From positions 1-64,000 of the forward strand of contig BAEM01000026.1 of assembly GCA_000314955.1 (NCBI GenBank): a stretch of DNA of 64,000 nt, in the 5' to 3' direction. Origin of the DNA: Paraglaciecola chathamensis S18K6. GTDB lineage: Bacteria > Pseudomonadota > Gammaproteobacteria > Enterobacterales > Alteromonadaceae. The notes beneath the pieces were generated by a model. It had not been told where the DNA came from. It was given only the letters and a program-made list of their open reading frames with translations, and searched no databases. Positions 8,890-18,455 of the stretch are shown piece after piece (the first letter of the stretch is position 1; every line of letters begins with the position of its first letter). A program made the translations under genes and the position numbers.

Positions 8890-9259
8890 GTTCGTCCTGT
8901 ATAAAAACTTGGGCTTGATGTAAACCAAGTAGAGAATGAAACGAGTAGACTGACTGTGCAGGATATATACCAAAGGACGGCGGGGAATGAGTGAGTTATT
9001 GGCGCGCAAACCAGATCTGTAAACTAATACTGCTTTAAGCCTTATAGATCGCGGTGGTCCAGCTTATGCCCATACTTGTGAATTTGCGCGTATAAACGCA
9101 ATTTGGATGCAACAACGTTGTCCTAAACAGCAAATATTGACTCGGCGCGGGCTGATTTAGAGGGATTTTTTGCAATATTTACTTATCCAGTATTTAGGTT
9201 GCTTACCCAAGGTCGATGGCGAGTAGCCCTCTGGATAGAGCTGCAAATCGCTCTTAGGC
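8890..9259. other. Intergenic region, no gene seen
   Basis: About 370 bases between two minus-strand genes. I see no supported ORF, RNA gene or long repeat. Promoter elements for the YqaA-like gene should lie near 8900-8960. Confidence 0.5.
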
Positions 9260-9520
9260 TTATTCAGATGTCGACGATTTTGTTGCTTGCTGCCTCGCGA
9301 ATTGGCGTAGGGTTAACATACCGGAAATAGACGAGACGAAGTAAGGGACGATAAACGTTAGGAGCATACTCCCCCACAGAATCGGTGCTTGTCCAAATAC
9401 ACCGTCATATTGGTTAATCACATTTAGGATCGCACCAACAGTTAGCGCCGTGGCAAGCGAACGCTTGACCAAAGTAGGGTTAAAAAGCTGATTTAATAGT
9501 CCAATATTTTTGTATATCAA
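9260..9520 (-). CDS. nrtS: Nitrate/nitrite transporter NrtS
   Basis: An 86-residue small membrane protein with two helices, matching NrtS. Signatures are KRSLATALTVGAILNVINQYD and the PYFVSSISGMLTLRQ end. NrtS-type proteins have been linked to nitrate/nitrite uptake in marine bacteria. The open frame extends to 9631, but the extra 37 residues are not family-like. A TTG at 9520 with AAAAGG eight bases upstream gives the expected length, so I chose it. The gene stands alone, near the divergent rarD. Confidence 0.7.
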   Translation of the reverse strand: MIYKNIGLLNQLFNPTLVKRSLATALTVGAILNVINQYDGVFGQAPILWGSMLLTFIVPYFVSSISGMLTLRQFARQQATKSSTSE

Positions 9521-9688
9521 TTGGGTTACCTTTTGGATTTTGATGATAAAACAAGACCGATATCCAGCCTGTATTATTTCAGTGTATGAAAAAGACTGTA
9601 GGCTTGAAGACTTGAATGTAACTACGCACATTGCTTTTCCAAGGTAGTTAATTCACACTCCTGCGCTTGATGGTAAAAGGGGCTTGAA

Positions 9689-10597
9689 ATGAATGATAAA
9701 GCGGTGAAATCGGGCGTCTTATTCGCAATCGCGGCGTACACCATGTGGGGTATTGCGCCAATGTATTTCAAATTGATTGGCCAAGTGCCAGCAATGGAAA
9801 TTTTGATGCATCGCATTATTTGGTCTGTGCTGGTATTAGTTTTACTGGTGGCTGTGACCGGTAAAATTAATAAGGTAAAGCAGGCGATATTAAATCCGAA
9901 GGTCATGCAGATTCTATTGATATCCGGATTACTGTTGGCCGCAAACTGGTTTATTTTCATCTGGGCAATCAATAATAATCATCTACTTGATGCCAGTTTA
10001 GGTTACTACATCAATCCCTTGCTAAATGTATTCCTAGGACGCCTATTTTTAGGTGAGCGGTTACGACGCATGCAAAAAGTTGCCGTGGGCTTAGCGCTTT
10101 CAGGTGTAGCGTATTTTATCGTCAGTTACGGCCAGTTGCCTTGGGTTGCACTTGCACTTGCTGGCACGTTCGGAATATACGGCTTATTGCGAAAGCAAGT
10201 CGCGGTGGACTCATTACCAGGGTTGCTAATTGAAAGTGTGTTTTTGCTCCCACCTGCTATCGTCTACTGGATTTGGTTCGCGGGTGAGTACAGCAATATG
10301 CTCACTAATGACCTGCCTTTAAATATTACCTTGATTTGCGCTGGCATCGTCACTACAGCGCCCTTGTTATGTTTTACGGCAGCCGCCAAGCGCATCATGT
10401 TTTCGACCTTAGGCTTTTTCCAATACATCGGCCCAAGCCTGATGTTTGTATTGGCTGCTGCGGTTTACGGTGAACCGCTGGATAACAGCAAATTAGTTAT
10501 GTTCGCGTTTGTCTGGTTGGCGCTAGGATTGTTTAGTTATGATTCCTTACGCCAATACCAAAAAGTAAAGAAGGCGCTTAAACAGGCGCAGGCTTAG
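9689..10597 (+). CDS. rarD: EamA-family transporter RarD
   Basis: A 302-residue inner-membrane protein with ten predicted helices. It belongs to the RarD subfamily of drug/metabolite transporters; the substrate is unproven. Family features are KSGVLFAIAAYTMWGIAPMY at the N terminus, LLAANWFIFIWAINNNHLLDASLGYYINPL in the middle (about 90-120), and GFFQYIGPSLMFVLA near the end. AAGGGG lies six bases before the ATG. It is convergent with the diguanylate cyclase gene, with only five bases between the two stops. Confidence 0.9.
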   Translation: MNDKAVKSGVLFAIAAYTMWGIAPMYFKLIGQVPAMEILMHRIIWSVLVLVLLVAVTGKINKVKQAILNPKVMQILLISGLLLAANWFIFIWAINNNHLLDASLGYYINPLLNVFLGRLFLGERLRRMQKVAVGLALSGVAYFIVSYGQLPWVALALAGTFGIYGLLRKQVAVDSLPGLLIESVFLLPPAIVYWIWFAGEYSNMLTNDLPLNITLICAGIVTTAPLLCFTAAAKRIMFSTLGFFQYIGPSLMFVLAAAVYGEPLDNSKLVMFAFVWLALGLFSYDSLRQYQKVKKALKQAQA

Positions 10598-10602
10598 CGT
10601 AC

Positions 10603-11847
10603 TTAGCTGGGGTCGTGCTCAACACGATTTCGGCCGTTATTTTTTGCCTGATACAGATATTCGTCCGCTTTACGCAGCATGCCGCTTATGCCCCCATGTT
10701 CTATAGCGGTCACGCCAATACTGACAGAGCAATGAAATGTTTGGCCCTCAAATTTGAACTCGATGTCAGTGAGGGCTTGGCGGAAATCATTAAATATTTG
10801 CACTGCCGTGTGCAGCTTAATATTCGGCATAAAAACGCAAAATTCTTCACCGCCAAAGCGGGCCGGAATATGCTGCTTGAAGGTGTCAGCGACTAATTTA
10901 GCAATTTCCCTTAAGGTATAATCACCACAATCATGACCATAGGTATCATTAATTTTTTTAAAATGGTCGATATCGATAAGAGCTAAGCATTGGCAAACCG
11001 GGATTAACTGAAGTGCAGCCGCTGCCCGCTCAAAGAAATGACGACGATTGGGCAGGCCAGTGAGAAAATCAGAATTGGCCGCACGTCTGATAAGCTCGAT
11101 ATTTTCTATATATTCTATGTTTTGCATAATTCGGCATAAGAATTCTTCTTGGCCGTAAGGCTGGGTCAGAAAGTCATTCGCCCCGCTTTTGATAAAGCGG
11201 GCAGATAGCCCAGTATCGCCTCTGTCAGACAAACCGATCACAGCGATATCTTCTTTTTTTGCTCGTTGTCGAACTTCGCTGAGCATTTTGATGCCGCTCG
11301 GGCCTGGTAAATCATTGGCCACAATCACTAGCTTGATATGACTCTGGCGCGTGAGTACTTCAAGTCCGTGCTGCCCAGTTGTTGCCTCGTAGGTCATAAA
11401 GTTATGCCGGCGCAACAACGCTGTACTGCGCGCCCTATGAACACGTGCGTTATCTACAACTAAAACGCCAATATGTTTGTTTTTATATAACCGACTGAGT
11501 AACACACTCAGGTATTCGTATACCTGTTCACTTTCTTTGAGGATGTAATCAATAACGTCTTTGTCCAGAATACCGGCTCTGGTTTGTGAGTCTAAGAATT
11601 CAGTAGTGACTATGGTGGGCAAAAACGAAGCTAGGGTGAAGTCGATTGCTTGGCCGTGTGGGGCGTCTGGGAGGCGATAATCGACGATGGCACACAGAAA
11701 GTCTTCTGGTGCAGAACGTGAAAATATATGCTGGGCAGCCGTTAGGCTGGTGGCTCTAACTGGCGTTAGCTGAGCGTTAACGATGAGACTGGCAATGACA
11801 CCTACGGATTGTTCGTTGTCGTCAATGATCAGTACTTTTGGGCGCAT
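10603..11847 (-). CDS. Diguanylate cyclase with two receiver domains
   Basis: A 414-residue cytosolic protein with order REC-REC-GGDEF, predicted to make cyclic di-GMP. REC1 keeps the acidic pocket (IIDD at 7-10) and the phospho-acceptor in AIVDYRLP (Asp56). REC2 has VIVANDLP, with Ala177 where Asp is expected, so it is probably not phosphorylated. The GGDEF domain is intact (RFGGEEF at 330-336, with DIDHFKKIND before it). No RxxD inhibitory site is visible five residues ahead of GGEEF, suggesting weak product inhibition. The architecture resembles PleD/WspR-type response regulators. No sensor kinase is adjacent. The ribosome binding site is weak. Confidence 0.9.
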   Translation of the reverse strand: MRPKVLIIDDNEQSVGVIASLIVNAQLTPVRATSLTAAQHIFSRSAPEDFLCAIVDYRLPDAPHGQAIDFTLASFLPTIVTTEFLDSQTRAGILDKDVIDYILKESEQVYEYLSVLLSRLYKNKHIGVLVVDNARVHRARSTALLRRHNFMTYEATTGQHGLEVLTRQSHIKLVIVANDLPGPSGIKMLSEVRQRAKKEDIAVIGLSDRGDTGLSARFIKSGANDFLTQPYGQEEFLCRIMQNIEYIENIELIRRAANSDFLTGLPNRRHFFERAAAALQLIPVCQCLALIDIDHFKKINDTYGHDCGDYTLREIAKLVADTFKQHIPARFGGEEFCVFMPNIKLHTAVQIFNDFRQALTDIEFKFEGQTFHCSVSIGVTAIEHGGISGMLRKADEYLYQAKNNGRNRVEHDPS

Positions 11848-11946
11848 AAAACAAGTTTACCTTTTTCTGAGCACGGGAGTGCAATCACTCGAGGTAACTA
11901 CAACGTACTCGGTTAAAAAAGTAAACCGGTTTTAATCAGCAATGGT

Positions 11947-14121
11947 CTATATTCGGTCAAGTTTGGCGAATGACAATACTAACCATTTACTGCCGACATT
12001 ATCGAAATTGACTTGCACTCTGGCGTGTTCGCCGCTGCCTTCGTAATTAAGTACGGTACCCTCACCAAATTTACGGTGTGCCACTCGTTCGCCGAGTTTA
12101 AACCCCGTGGAATCAAACGCGGTATGGCTGGCGGATGACTGAAAACGGCTTTGCATTGGTCGTGCAACCGTTGCTTTGGTACGCAAGCGGACTTCTTCAA
12201 TGTATTCGCTGGGTATTTCTTTGATGAAACGAGAAGGCGTATGGTATTTGTCTTGGCCATAAACGCGGCGACTTTCAGCGTAGGTTAGAAAGAGTTTTTG
12301 CATGGCGCGCGTCATGCCTACATAACATAAGCGACGTTCTTCTTCGATTTTACCCGGTTCATCGTTACTCATTTGACTCGGGAACATGCCCTCTTCGACA
12401 CCGACCAACAACACCATAGGGAATTCAAGACCCTTAGCTGTGTGAATGGTCATCATCTGCACCGCGTCTTGATGTTTATCCGCTTGCGCATCACCGGCTT
12501 CAAGTGAAGCATGGGCGAGAAATGCAGACATAGGGCTCATGTTTTCAGCTTCTTCAGGGGGCGCAAATTGCTTACAAGCAGTAACGAGTTCTTCTAAGTT
12601 TTCAATACGCGCTTGGGCTTTCTCGCCTTTTTCTGCTTTGTACATGGCGTATAAACCGGAATGCTTAATCACGTGATCAGCATGCTGTTCAAGGGGTAAG
12701 TCTTGGGTGTCTTTTTGCAGCAATAAAACTAAATCGATAAAGCCTTGCAGCGCATTCGCAGCCCGCCCAGAAAGGCGCTTTTCTCGCAGCAATTGTAAGC
12801 TCGCTTGCCACATGGACAAATCGCTTTCTTTGGCTTGTTCGCGCACCTGAGCCAAGGTTTTATCACCTATGCCCCGCGTTGGGGTGTTAACCACGCGTTC
12901 AAATGCAGCATCGTCAATTTGTTGATTAATGATGCGCAGATAACCTAAAGCGTCTCTAATTTCTTGGCGTTCAAAGAATCGCAGACCACCATAAATTCGA
13001 TAGGCCACTGATTCTTGCAATAAGGCTTCTTCGAGCACGCGAGATTGAGCGTTGTTACGGTATAAAATGGCGCAATCGCTAAGGGCGTAACCTTGGGTTT
13101 GCCAGTCTTTGATACGTGATACTGCAAAGCGGGCTTCATCTAACTCGTTAAAGCCAGCGTATAAAGAGATAGGCTCGCCATCGGCACCCTCAGTCCATAG
13201 CTCTTTGCCTAGCCGACCTTGGTTGTTATCGATAACCGCATTAGCTGCTTTAAGAATATTACCTGTAGAGCGATAGTTTTGCTCCAAGCGTATGGTTTTC
13301 GCTTGGGGGTAGTCACGTAAGAAATGCTGAATATTCTGTACGTTGGCACCGCGCCAACCATAAATAGATTGGTCGTCATCGCCAACAATAATCATATTGT
13401 TAGTGGGGGCAGCCAACAGGCGTAGCCATGCATATTGGATGTTGTTGGTATCTTGAAATTCGTCCACCAGTACCGCGCGGAAGCGATTTTGATAGTGCTT
13501 AAGCAGCTCTGGGTTTTCTACCCATAATTGATGAGCGCGTAGTAATAACTCGGCAAAATCGACTAAACCAGCACGTTCGCAGGTTTGTTGATACACCTGA
13601 TAAATTTCACAGAGTTTTTTCTGGTTGTAATCGCCGTGGGTGTCGATGTGTTCTGGGCGCAAGCCTTCATCTTTATTGCCATTGATGTACCACTGAACAT
13701 GTTTAGGGGCCCATTGTTTTTCATCTAGATTCATACTTTTTATGACGCGGCGCACTAAGCGGTATTGGTCATCAGAATCTAAAATTTGAAAGTTCTCGGG
13801 TAACTTAGCTTCCGCATAATGGGTGCGCAGCAATCTGTGGGCGATGCCATGAAACGTGCCAATCCACATATTACTCAGTGCACTGCCTTGCAACTCTTCG
13901 ATACGCCCGCGCATTTCCCGCGCCGCTTTGTTGGTAAACGTAACGGCCAGAATCCCCCAAGGGGCAATGCCTTCTACTTCCATTAACCAAGCAATACGGT
14001 GCACTAAAACACGGGTTTTACCACTGCCTGCGCCAGCCAAAATAAGCATGTCAGCAGCCGGTGAGGCCACGGCGTCGCGTTGTTTATCGTTGAGTTGTTC
14101 TAAGAGTCGAGATACATCCAT
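11947..14121 (-). CDS. uvrD: DNA helicase II UvrD
   Basis: A 724-residue superfamily 1A 3'-5' helicase for nucleotide-excision and mismatch repair. Helicase motifs are visible: LNDKQRDAV, Walker A AGAGSGKT (30-36), FTNKAAREM, VDEFQDTN, DDDQSIYGWRG, LEQNYRST, and TIHTAKGLEF with VGMTRA in the C-terminal half. A tudor-like KFGEGTVLNYEG tail is present, as in UvrD. The ATG at 14121 gives the E. coli length; an upstream open stretch of 56 codons lacks family similarity. A LexA-like box lies about 45-65 bases upstream, consistent with SOS control. Confidence 0.95.
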   Translation of the reverse strand: MDVSRLLEQLNDKQRDAVASPAADMLILAGAGSGKTRVLVHRIAWLMEVEGIAPWGILAVTFTNKAAREMRGRIEELQGSALSNMWIGTFHGIAHRLLRTHYAEAKLPENFQILDSDDQYRLVRRVIKSMNLDEKQWAPKHVQWYINGNKDEGLRPEHIDTHGDYNQKKLCEIYQVYQQTCERAGLVDFAELLLRAHQLWVENPELLKHYQNRFRAVLVDEFQDTNNIQYAWLRLLAAPTNNMIIVGDDDQSIYGWRGANVQNIQHFLRDYPQAKTIRLEQNYRSTGNILKAANAVIDNNQGRLGKELWTEGADGEPISLYAGFNELDEARFAVSRIKDWQTQGYALSDCAILYRNNAQSRVLEEALLQESVAYRIYGGLRFFERQEIRDALGYLRIINQQIDDAAFERVVNTPTRGIGDKTLAQVREQAKESDLSMWQASLQLLREKRLSGRAANALQGFIDLVLLLQKDTQDLPLEQHADHVIKHSGLYAMYKAEKGEKAQARIENLEELVTACKQFAPPEEAENMSPMSAFLAHASLEAGDAQADKHQDAVQMMTIHTAKGLEFPMVLLVGVEEGMFPSQMSNDEPGKIEEERRLCYVGMTRAMQKLFLTYAESRRVYGQDKYHTPSRFIKEIPSEYIEEVRLRTKATVARPMQSRFQSSASHTAFDSTGFKLGERVAHRKFGEGTVLNYEGSGEHARVQVNFDNVGSKWLVLSFAKLDRI

Positions 14122-14163
14122 GGGGGAAAAATGCTGTAGAATTATGAACGCATTATAACAGTT

Positions 14164-14185
14164 ATACTGTGTTTTTATACAATTA
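14164..14185 (-). promoter_or_regulatory. LexA-like operator upstream of uvrD
   Basis: Read on the minus strand, TTGT-ATAAAAAC-ACAG followed by TA sits at 14167-14182. It differs from the gammaproteobacterial LexA core CTGT-N8-ACAG at one base, and its spacer is A+T-rich as usual. It is placed between uvrD and the divergent cysE, close to the uvrD start, and uvrD is SOS-controlled in E. coli. The match is by eye. Confidence 0.5.
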
Positions 14186-14268
14186 ATGAATTTGTTCTTA
14201 GTCATTAATGGGCTTTGAAATAACAACTGACTACACTGCCGACTAATGCAGAGATAAGGTGGATACGC

Positions 14269-15048
14269 GTGGACAACAAATTTTGGCAAACCCTTCGAAA
14301 TGAAGCACAGGTAATGACAGACAAAGAACCCTTACTTGCCACTTATGTTAATGAATGTATTTTGAAGCAGCAAGATTTCGCAGGGGCGCTGAGTTTTATC
14401 TTATCAAACAAGCTTTCAGATAAAGTCATGTCAGCGGATGCACTGCGTACCATGCTGGACCAAGCCTACCGCGACCAGCCGTTGCTGGTTGAAGCCACAG
14501 TGTTTGACATTCAAGCCACATTCGAGCGCGATCCGGCGGTCAAGTCGTATTTAACTGCGTTGTTGTACTTTAAAGGCTTTCACGCCATTCAGGTGCATCG
14601 TTTTGCTCATATGTTGTGGCTAATGGGCCGCCATGAATTGGCGTTATTTATTCAGAGTCGCAGCTCTGAAGTGTTGTCTGTGGATATTCACCCGGCAGCG
14701 TATATTGGCCAAGGCGTTATGTTTGACCATGCCACTGGCATAGTGGTGGGTGAAACGGCTGTGATTGAAGATAATGTGTCGATTATGCAGTCGGTTACGC
14801 TGGGCGGCACAGGTAACGAGGTCGGTGATAGGCATCCAAAAGTGCGCCATGGCGTGATGATTGGTGCCGGCGCCAAAATTTTGGGTAACATCGAAATTGG
14901 CCCTGGAGCCAAAGTCGGTGCGGGCAGTGTGGTACTGGCTAATGTTCCGCCCCATGTGACTGTGGCAGGCGTGCCAGCAAAAATTGTGGGTAAGCCAAGC
15001 TGCCAAAACCCTTGCCAGACAATGCGTCAAAACGTATTAGAAGATTAG
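14269..15048 (+). CDS. cysE: Serine O-acetyltransferase CysE
   Basis: A 259-residue cytosolic enzyme that acetylates L-serine with acetyl-CoA, the first step of cysteine synthesis. The helical N-terminal domain is followed by a left-handed beta-helix with hexapeptide repeats. Active-site signatures are DIHPAAYIGQGVMFDHATG, VVGETAVIEDNVSIMQSVTLGGTG and DRHPKV. The tail ends VAGVPAKIVG plus a short extension. The start is GTG with AAGGTGGA upstream. It transcribes divergently from uvrD. Cysteine feedback inhibition is typical of the family. Confidence 0.95.
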   Translation: MDNKFWQTLRNEAQVMTDKEPLLATYVNECILKQQDFAGALSFILSNKLSDKVMSADALRTMLDQAYRDQPLLVEATVFDIQATFERDPAVKSYLTALLYFKGFHAIQVHRFAHMLWLMGRHELALFIQSRSSEVLSVDIHPAAYIGQGVMFDHATGIVVGETAVIEDNVSIMQSVTLGGTGNEVGDRHPKVRHGVMIGAGAKILGNIEIGPGAKVGAGSVVLANVPPHVTVAGVPAKIVGKPSCQNPCQTMRQNVLED

Positions 15049-15105
15049 TATCTAGGCTCGCGTGGTAACGAAATCACGCGAATCTAATAACAACCAGATA
15101 AACAG

Positions 15106-15819
15106 CTACAAATCACAAAGCTCGCTTAAATGCTCTAGCTGGATATCCGGTAATACAGTGACATCTTCGCTGCTCAGACTCATAGGGCGATTCACTGCAT
15201 ACCAAGCACTCATAAAACCGGCTTTTTTTGCCCCTAAAACGTCTTTTTCTAAATTATCACCCACGTGCAAAATGGTCTCCCTTGGCATTTTGAGTAACTG
15301 CTGTGCAGCGTCGAACATGGCACTGTTGGGCTTCATAGGGAAAGCCAAACTTGCGTGAAAGCTTTTTTGAAAGTAATCCGCGATACCAATTTGCTCTAAA
15401 TTCACATTGCCATTGGTAATAGCGACTAAGGGCCAGCGCTCGCCGAGTTTGCTCAGCGTTTGCGTGACTTCTTCTGCGACCTTGAAATTGCTGCGCTCAA
15501 AATAGAAGAAATCAAAGGCTTCATCTACCGCGCTTTTTAGCGCTTGACCGCTGTGTCCAAACGCTTGAATGCCGCTGGTTAATACCTCGCGGCGTAACAT
15601 GCCCATGTCGCTGTGCAGTTCTGGCTTGTTTTTCAGAGTGCTGAGCCTATGCTCACGCCAATACCCTGGGTGACTGTGGGAAGGCTCTGGAGCAAAGCCA
15701 CCTAAAAATTCAATTAAGGCGTGTTCCGCGCGTATGATATAAGGGTAATTATCGTATAGGGTGTCATCGAGATCGAACGTTAGGGCTTTAATGTCGCCGA
15801 TTTTACGGTAATAAATCAT
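15106..15819 (-). CDS. yigB: HAD-family phosphatase YigB
   Basis: A 237-residue HAD-IA hydrolase, the YigB type reported to act on 5-amino-6-ribitylaminouracil phosphate in riboflavin synthesis. Motif I is FDLDDTLYDN (Asp16, Asp18), motif II is AITNGN, and motif IV is LHVGDNLEKDVLGAKKAG. An alpha-helical cap lies between. It is the last gene of the lysA-dapF-DUF484-xerC run, about 60 bases past the xerC stop on the same strand, the position seen in other gammaproteobacteria. Confidence 0.88.
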   Translation of the reverse strand: MIYYRKIGDIKALTFDLDDTLYDNYPYIIRAEHALIEFLGGFAPEPSHSHPGYWREHRLSTLKNKPELHSDMGMLRREVLTSGIQAFGHSGQALKSAVDEAFDFFYFERSNFKVAEEVTQTLSKLGERWPLVAITNGNVNLEQIGIADYFQKSFHASLAFPMKPNSAMFDAAQQLLKMPRETILHVGDNLEKDVLGAKKAGFMSAWYAVNRPMSLSSEDVTVLPDIQLEHLSELCDL

Positions 15820-15883
15820 GTTTTCGGTTCTGTCCTTTTTTCTTGCGCTGATGATCAGCCGACATCACTTATCGGTTGGATAA

Positions 15884-16780
15884 CTACTTTCGCCTTTTGG
15901 CTCTTGGATGCGCCGTATCGTATACGCTGGCCAGATGTTGAAAGTTCAAGTGGGTGTACACTTGTGTGGTAGATAAATTAGCATGCCCGAGTAATTCCTG
16001 CACGCCGCGCAAATCACCGCTCGACTCGAGAATATGGGTAGCGAAAGAGTGACGTAATTTATGCGGATTAATATCTTGATCTAGATGCTGCTGTTTGGCC
16101 CACAACTGCATGCGTTTGGCTATTTGTCTGTGGCTGATACGCCTTCTGTGCTTGCTTAAAAACAGGGCAGGTTCATTTCCATCAGCTAACTCGCCGCGCA
16201 CTTTTAGCCATTGTCCGACGCACGTTAGTGCTTTTTTGCCTACTGGCAGCAAGCGCTCTTTGCTCCCCTTACCCATGACCCGTAATTGCCCGTCATCTTG
16301 CAAGCTATTGAGATTTAAATCTGCTAACTCAGCTAAGCGTAATCCACAGCTATAGGTCAGTTCGAGCATGGCTTTGTCACGAATAGCGAGCAGTGAGACA
16401 TCATCGAAATCCAGCAACTGATGCATTTCATCTACATTGAGTTGTTTGGGTAATGGTTTGCCTTGCTTGGGGGCTTGAACCGCTTTGGCTGGGTTGCTGC
16501 ACAATACCTCAAGCTCAACCAAGTAGGCACAATATCCACGTAACGCAGATAATCGAAGCGCAATACTACGTGGGCTTAAACCTTGGCGTCGAGCGTGATT
16601 GAGTACTTGGCGCACATGCTCAACGCTTAGTGCTGACCAGCTTGAAATGCTTAAGGTTTGGCAAATGCTTGCGAATTGTCGTTGATAATTTTCAATCGAT
16701 TTAGCGGCTAAATTACGTTCGTACTTGAGGTAGTCAAAGTACTTGTCTAGCAAGGGTTGCAGGCTTGGCTGCGCAGTCAT
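15884..16780 (-). CDS. xerC: Tyrosine recombinase XerC
   Basis: A 298-residue site-specific recombinase that, with XerD, resolves chromosome dimers at dif. A SAM-like core-binding domain (about 5-95) precedes the catalytic domain. The catalytic set is complete: Arg148 in CGLRLAEL, Lys171 in GKGSKERLLP, His240 and Arg243 in HKLRHSFATH, His266 in LLGHANLSTTQ, and the nucleophile Tyr275 in QVYTHL. The ATG shares one base with the stop of the DUF484 gene, indicating translational coupling. Confidence 0.96.
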   Translation of the reverse strand: MTAQPSLQPLLDKYFDYLKYERNLAAKSIENYQRQFASICQTLSISSWSALSVEHVRQVLNHARRQGLSPRSIALRLSALRGYCAYLVELEVLCSNPAKAVQAPKQGKPLPKQLNVDEMHQLLDFDDVSLLAIRDKAMLELTYSCGLRLAELADLNLNSLQDDGQLRVMGKGSKERLLPVGKKALTCVGQWLKVRGELADGNEPALFLSKHRRRISHRQIAKRMQLWAKQQHLDQDINPHKLRHSFATHILESSGDLRGVQELLGHANLSTTQVYTHLNFQHLASVYDTAHPRAKRRK

Positions 16781-17478
16781 TAATAAGCCAGAAGTTTGGG
16801 AAGCAGTATGCTTAAAAACTGCTGTAACTGGGTAATAAGCAGGGTATCCATGTCTGGGTTAAAATGCCCAGGATCGTTACTGCCAATGGCTAAAATACCT
16901 AGCTCACCGTTATCGCCTAAACGCAGCAAAGCTACGGATTCTGCTTGTTGGTCACTAAAAAGCAGCTTTTTCTCATGTTCACTCAAGCGCCCGAAGAAAA
17001 AGTCGTTATCTTTAAAGCGCTTTTCAGCGAACAGTTTACGTTGAATTTCCGGTAGCGCAAAGGCACCTTTGTAAGGCTTTAGAGCAACAGAGGAAAGGTT
17101 CAACTGCTCTTGCATCACGTCTTCTAACACAAACTGCACTGAGCTAATGTCAGTGCATTTCAAGACGCGAAGATTCAAATCAGCATAAATTCGGTATATA
17201 GCTTCGTTTTGCTTAGCAATACCAATCAACTGGCTGAGTTTAGTATTCAGTAACCGCACTTTTTGTCGCAGTTGTTCGCTTTGGCGTTCAACCAATGACA
17301 CGCTGCCCTTTTGGGCATGGGGCAATTGTAATTGCTCGAGTAGAGCGGGGTGTTTCACGAAAAACTCAGGATGCTGTGCGAGGTAGACTGCCACCTGCTG
17401 CTCAGTTACACCATCCGGTTCAGCAAAGGCGGACGTATCGTCGAGTTGGCTTTTTTGCTGACCAGATGCTTCATTCAT
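16780..17478 (-). CDS. DUF484 family protein
   Basis: A 232-residue cytosolic protein of the DUF484 family. An N-terminal [25 protein letters not shown] motif (about 30-55) leads into a short coiled coil with [16 protein letters not shown]-like domain follows with EHEKKLLF and [21 protein letters not shown]. It nearly always sits between dapF and xerC; its role is unknown. Its start overlaps the dapF stop by four bases and its stop overlaps the xerC start, so it lies within a tightly coupled operon. Confidence 0.93.
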   Translation of the reverse strand: MNEASGQQKSQLDDTSAFAEPDGVTEQQVAVYLAQHPEFFVKHPALLEQLQLPHAQKGSVSLVERQSEQLRQKVRLLNTKLSQLIGIAKQNEAIYRIYADLNLRVLKCTDISSVQFVLEDVMQEQLNLSSVALKPYKGAFALPEIQRKLFAEKRFKDNDFFFGRLSEHEKKLLFSDQQAESVALLRLGDNGELGILAIGSNDPGHFNPDMDTLLITQLQQFLSILLPKLLAY

Positions 17479-18305
17479 AACGTGATATTCCCATCAAAGA
17501 CATGTTCCGCTGTCCCTGTCATTTTTAAGATTGACCCTGGCCCTTGCCAGCGAATTTTCAAGGTGCCACCGGGTAAATCGACTGTGACGTCCTTGTTTAA
17601 TTTTTTCTGCATTTGCCCTACAGCTACTGCTGCGCAAGCACCGCTACCACAGGCGAGAGTTTCGCCAACGCCACGTTCGTAAACGCGAAGTTTTATGTGT
17701 CCGCTGTTTAGAATCTGCATAAAGCCAATGTTTGCCCCTTCAGGGAAGCGTTCATGAGCGACTAACATTTTGCCTATGCCTTCTACATCCGTCGTTGCAA
17801 TATCATCGACCAATAATACACAGTGTGGGTTACCCATGGAAACCGCGCCACAAAAAAAGGTATGGTCATTTTCACGGATGATATAAATGTTTTCTTGCTT
17901 GTTAGCTTTGAGCGGGATTTTCGAAGGCTCAAACTCGGGCTCGCCCATATTAACGGTCACTTGCCCATCGCGCTCGTGATACAACACGATACGGCCAGCT
18001 TTGGTGCTGACCACTATTTTATTGCGGTTGGTCAACCCTTTCATTTTCACAAAGCGAGCAAAACAGCGAGCACCATTACCACACTGGGAAACTTCTGAAC
18101 CGTCTGAGTTAAATATGCGGTAATGAAAATCTTGTTCTGGGTCGTACGGAGGCTCAACGACTAATAATTGGTCGAAGCCGATGCCGAAGTTGCGATCCGC
18201 CAACTGGGCAATTTTCTCTTTGCTGAAAAAAACGTTTTGAGTCACGTTGTCGATAACGACAAAGTCATTGCCCAAACCGTGCATCTTTGAAAACTGAACT
18301 TGCAT
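17475..18305 (-). CDS. dapF: Diaminopimelate epimerase DapF
   Basis: A 276-residue cytosolic enzyme that converts LL- to meso-diaminopimelate for peptidoglycan and lysine. The two catalytic cysteines of this cofactor-independent racemase are visible: Cys75 in SQCGNGARC and Cys219 in LACGSGACA. The N terminus begins [15 protein letters not shown], the usual family start, so the ATG at 18305 is preferred to the in-frame GTG at 18314. It follows lysA, with a 150-base spacer containing a long hairpin. Confidence 0.96.
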   Translation of the reverse strand: MQVQFSKMHGLGNDFVVIDNVTQNVFFSKEKIAQLADRNFGIGFDQLLVVEPPYDPEQDFHYRIFNSDGSEVSQCGNGARCFARFVKMKGLTNRNKIVVSTKAGRIVLYHERDGQVTVNMGEPEFEPSKIPLKANKQENIYIIRENDHTFFCGAVSMGNPHCVLLVDDIATTDVEGIGKMLVAHERFPEGANIGFMQILNSGHIKLRVYERGVGETLACGSGACAAVAVGQMQKKLNKDVTVDLPGGTLKIRWQGPGSILKMTGTAEHVFDGNITL

Positions 18306-18407
18306 GTGTGCCACTTACGTAAAAATCACTTAATCAGACGACAATCGCCCTTGTATCAAGTACCTATAATGATGGTTATATCATTTCAAAGCACTGCTGA
18401 CTATGGA

Positions 18408-18439
18408 TTTGCACCATCTTGGCTAAGGGATGGTGCAAA
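18408..18439. other. Long stem-loop in the lysA-dapF spacer
   Basis: TTTGCACCATC (18408-18418) pairs perfectly with GATGGTGCAAA (18429-18439) around a ten-base loop, just after the lysA stop. There is no T-run behind it on the minus strand, so it is more likely an RNA-stabilising, processing or partial-termination element than a full terminator. Confidence 0.6.
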
Positions 18440-18455
18440 CAGGGGCTTGATACCC

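Noticed and set aside
9622-9972. Minus-strand open frame opposite rarD
   Set aside because: It is antisense to a clear family member (RarD) and has no ribosome binding site or domain.
18315-18455. Possible lysine riboswitch near lysA/dapF
   Set aside because: Only a simple stem-loop is present. There is no multi-branched lysine-riboswitch core, and lysA itself is preceded by lptM in the same transcript.
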